The notes beneath the pieces were generated by a model that saw only the letters and a program-made list of their open reading frames with translations, was not told the origin of the DNA and did not search any database. A program made the translations under genes and the position numbers. This document shows positions 5,709 through 7,685 of a stretch of DNA of 7,685 nt, piece by piece (the stretch's first letter is position 1; each line of letters opens with the position of its first letter). Location: the NCBI GenBank assembly GCA_030840415.1, contig JAVEEO010000245.1, positions 1 to 7,685 on the forward strand. Reading direction: 5' to 3'. Source of the stretch: Pseudonocardiales bacterium. Its GTDB lineage: Bacteria > Actinomycetota > Actinomycetes > Mycobacteriales > Jatrophihabitantaceae.

Positions 5709-7261
5709 CCACCAGTCCGAACCGGCGGTTCGCGGTGCTGGCCGTGGCCGTACTGCTCATCGCCGCGGTCCAGTCGGGCGTCCCCGTGACGGCCGGCGCA
5801 CTGGCACAACCGGCCGATCTGGGATCCGGATCGCCGAACTCCTCAGCCTGGTCGAGGGCCGGCCTGCCGGTGGTGGACCCGCCATCGCTGTCCGTCCCCC
5901 CGGTCCCGTCCGACACCGCGCTCCCGTCTGTCGATCCGGTCGCCTCCGATACCCCCACTCCGACCGAGATCCCGACGCCGACCGAGATCCCGACGCCGAC
6001 CGACACCCCGACACCGACCGAGCCACCGGCAACGTCGGAACCGCCGGTCAGCACCCCACCGGTGCCCACCGACCCAGGTTCTGAACCGGTGCCGGTACCG
6101 ACCGGCGCGCCGCCGTCCCACCCGACGGGCAATCCCGGGCCGACCTCGTCGCACCAACCGCATACCAAGCCCTCGACGGGCAAGCACCCGACCGTCAAGA
6201 AGCCGACGACGGCCCGTCCGCACCCGCACAAGACCCTGCGGCCGGCGGCCCCGACCCCGGGCGTCAGGCGGCCGCATCCGCACCGCAAGCCGTGGCCGAT
6301 CACCCTTACCGTCAAGACGGTTCCGGCGCTGGCCGGGGTGCGATTCACAGTCGACGGGCACCCGCTGACGACCGGTTCGAACGGCCTGACGAGCTACACC
6401 GCCGAGCACGACTTCACCGGTCACCGGCTGTCGGTGGTGAGCGCGTCGGTGAGCCAGGACAGCCAGCGTTTCCAGTTCACCCGCTGGGCCGGCCAACGCG
6501 ATCCGAACCAGGCCTTCTCGCGAACGGTGTCCGGCTTGCCGCTGCGCTCGAACTACGTGGTCACCGCGGCGTTCACCGTGCAGCGACAGGTGTCGGCGAG
6601 GGTGATCCGGCAGGACGGCACCGCTCTGTCCGCCTCCGAGGTCAGCCTGATCACCGCCCGCAGCGACACGGGCGCGAAGGTGGAGTTGCCGCCGGGGGCG
6701 CCGACCTGGCTGGACAGCGTGCGGCCGGCCTTCCACCACAGCATCCTGTCCGCCGAACCGGTGTCGTATTCGCTGCAGAGCGTGGTGGTCCGCGGCTCCA
6801 ACGTGGTGGACGCCGGCCGGCAGACCTTCCAGCCGATGGCCACCGCCAACCCCACCTTCACCACCCAGTTCTTCGACCTGACGATCACCGGCCATGACGC
6901 GCTGTTCAAGTCCGCGCTGGGCACCAGCGCCACGGTGACCTTCCCCGACGGTGGCACGCTGACCAGGACGATGGACGCGCGGCACACCCTGACGCTTACC
7001 GATCTGCCGCGCGGCCGGTACCAGGTCACCATCGCGGCCGGGCGGTCGATCGTGGGCAGCCAGCAGTTCAGCCTGTCCAAGGACAAGACCGCGGACCTGG
7101 CCGTGATAACCGCACGGGACCTGGCCGTCCTGCTGGGCGCGCTGGTGCTGCTGGCGGTGGCGCTGGTGGTGATCGGGCGGCAGTACTGGCGCCGGTTGAT
7201 CCGGAGGCGGGGCCGTGGGACCGAGTTGGCGGTGCCGCTCCGGGAGAAGATCCTGACATGA
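5705..7261 (+). CDS. unrecognised surface protein: Thr/Pro-rich linker, beta domains, C-terminal anchor
   Basis: A 518-residue protein I cannot assign to a named family. Residues 1-35 look like a Sec signal peptide (NRR, then a hydrophobic stretch, with AGALA before QPA as a likely cut). Residues 45-148 are rich in Pro, Thr and Ser and include a hexapeptide repeat at 81-110. Residues 149-197 are basic and His-rich (HPHK, HPHR). Residues 198-290 look beta-rich, with FxFxRWAG around W261 and a closing TAAF, reminiscent of divergent InlB-type B-repeats. Residues about 392-470 (FPDGG, LPRGRYQVTI) resemble a transthyretin-like or carboxypeptidase-regulatory-like beta sandwich. Residues 473-491 are a membrane segment followed by a basic tail (RRLIRRRGRG). 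This suggests a wall-spanning stalk or sensor holding domains outside. The Ser/Thr/Pro region is a plausible target of the glycosyltransferases in the same operon. The protein shares its anchor layout with the preceding phosphoesterase-like protein. The domain names are pattern-level guesses. Confidence 0.85.
   Translation: MTTSPNRRFAVLAVAVLLIAAVQSGVPVTAGALAQPADLGSGSPNSSAWSRAGLPVVDPPSLSVPPVPSDTALPSVDPVASDTPTPTEIPTPTEIPTPTDTPTPTEPPATSEPPVSTPPVPTDPGSEPVPVPTGAPPSHPTGNPGPTSSHQPHTKPSTGKHPTVKKPTTARPHPHKTLRPAAPTPGVRRPHPHRKPWPITLTVKTVPALAGVRFTVDGHPLTTGSNGLTSYTAEHDFTGHRLSVVSASVSQDSQRFQFTRWAGQRDPNQAFSRTVSGLPLRSNYVVTAAFTVQRQVSARVIRQDGTALSASEVSLITARSDTGAKVELPPGAPTWLDSVRPAFHHSILSAEPVSYSLQSVVVRGSNVVDAGRQTFQPMATANPTFTTQFFDLTITGHDALFKSALGTSATVTFPDGGTLTRTMDARHTLTLTDLPRGRYQVTIAAGRSIVGSQQFSLSKDKTADLAVITARDLAVLLGALVLLAVALVVIGRQYWRRLIRRRGRGTELAVPLREKILT
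5945..6034 (+). repeat. 18-bp tandem repeat coding (T/S)-(E/D)-x-P-x-(P/T)
   Basis: Five consecutive 18-base units inside the surface-protein gene. Units 2 and 3 (5963-5980 and 5981-5998) are identical at DNA level (ACCGAGATCCCGACGCCG); unit 4 (5999-6016) differs at a few bases, and units 1 and 5 are more diverged. The encoded hexapeptides are SDTPTP, TEIPTP, TEIPTP, TDTPTP and TEPPAT. Exact DNA identity between neighbouring units suggests recent slippage or duplication, so the copy number may vary between strains. The peptide type is typical of extended, O-glycosylated linkers. Confidence 0.85.
7242..7249 (+). promoter_or_regulatory. possible ribosome binding site for the GH99-like gene
   Basis: GGGAGAAG precedes the ATG at 7258 by 8 bases, with its GGAG core 11 bases away, a slightly long spacing. 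It lies inside the end of the upstream gene. It supports the ATG at 7258, which overlaps the upstream stop by ATGA, as the start of the last gene in the window. Confidence 0.4.
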
Positions 7262-7685
7262 GGGGCGCTGTCGCCGCGATGGCGTGCAGCGCCCTGCTGG
7301 CGACCGCGGCCTTGCTCGGCGCAGCACCGGCCCGGGCTCCCGGCCTGATGCCGGCGGCGGCCACTTCGTCGGCCACCGCGCCGGCCAATCCACCGGGACC
7401 AGCGCTGTTCGCGTACTACTACCAGTGGTTCGTACCCGGCTCCTGGAACCGGGCCAAGATCGACCTGCCCGAACTCGGAGCCTATTCCAGCGACGACCCC
7501 TGGGTGATGCACAAGCACATCCAGCAGGCCAAGACCGCCGGCATAACGGGTTTCATCGTCAGCTGGAAGGACACCCCGACCAACACCCGGCGGTTACGCA
7601 CGCTGGTCACGGTGGCCACCGAGGAGCACTTCCAGCTGTCGATGATCTACCAGGGGCTGGACTTCGACCGCAAGCCGCTGCCGGC
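7258..7685 (+). CDS. secreted GH99-like glycoside hydrolase, 5' part only
   Basis: The frame stays open from the ATG at 7258 to the window edge, giving 142 complete codons. Residues 1-26 look like a Sec signal peptide (MRG, Ala/Leu-rich core, APARA), followed by an Ala/Pro/Thr-rich spacer to about residue 48. From residue 50 the sequence reads like the first strands of a GH71/GH99-type TIM barrel: LFAYYYQWF (50-58), SWNRAKIDLP (62-71), YSSDDPWVM (76-84) then HKHI, AGITGFIVSWK (94-104) and YQGLDF (131-136). GH99 enzymes are endo-acting on alpha-mannosides; the catalytic acids lie further downstream and are not visible here, so activity cannot be judged. No lipobox is seen; C10 is too close to the N-terminus. 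The first residues overlap the preceding gene by ATGA. A rare TTA codon is at 7594-7596. The context fits trimming of a surface glycan made by the first two genes. Confidence 0.8.
   Translation, partial: MRGAVAAMACSALLATAALLGAAPARAPGLMPAAATSSATAPANPPGPALFAYYYQWFVPGSWNRAKIDLPELGAYSSDDPWVMHKHIQQAKTAGITGFIVSWKDTPTNTRRLRTLVTVATEEHFQLSMIYQGLDFDRKPLP

Noticed and set aside
5843..7393. A 516-codon minus-strand open frame opposite genes 4 and 5
   Set aside because: It consists of Arg/Gly/His/Gln-rich repeats mirroring the Thr/Pro repeats and the GC skew of the plus-strand gene, with no domain and no ribosome binding site that I can see.

Overview
The window is one end of a tightly packed, plus-strand gene cluster from a high-GC actinobacterium. 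Evidence for that lineage is strong G/C preference at third codon positions, long open antisense shadows, a TTG start, almost no TTA codons, and protein sequences of the actinobacterial type. I cannot name the genus; a Frankiales/Nakamurellales-like or streptomycete-like background would fit.

Layout: bases 1-169 are a comparatively AT-rich leader with no convincing gene and only a weak promoter candidate. Five genes then follow without a gap. (1) At 170-2710 is a three-part protein: a GT2 polyprenyl-phosphate sugar synthase, a GtrA membrane domain and an HprK/PEPCK-like P-loop kinase domain. (2) At 2707-4329 is a multi-pass GT39/ArnT-like GT-C glycosyltransferase with a soluble C-terminal domain. 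(3) At 4326-5708 is a secreted, membrane-anchored member of the phosphoesterase (acid phosphatase/phospholipase C) family whose active-site motifs look degenerate. (4) At 5705-7261 is an unrecognised surface protein with a Thr/Pro-rich repeat linker, a His/Lys/Arg-rich stretch, beta-rich domains and a C-terminal membrane anchor. (5) From 7258 to the window edge is the start of a secreted GH99-like glycoside hydrolase. All four gene junctions are the same 4-base ATGA overlap, so this is almost certainly one translationally coupled operon, probably continuing past the window.

Likely logic (inference): gene 1 charges a polyprenyl phosphate with a hexose on the inner face, its GtrA part helps the lipid-linked sugar cross the membrane, and gene 2 transfers the sugar to an acceptor outside. 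Genes 3 and 4 are type I membrane proteins that display large domains on the cell surface. The S/T/P-rich linker of gene 4 is a natural candidate acceptor for O-glycosylation. A GH99-like enzyme, from a family acting on alpha-mannosides, would trim or remodel a mannose-type glycan. The most unusual points are the kinase domain fused to the glycosyltransferase, and the loss of the expected metal-binding and nucleophile residues in gene 3 while its fold-defining motifs are kept.
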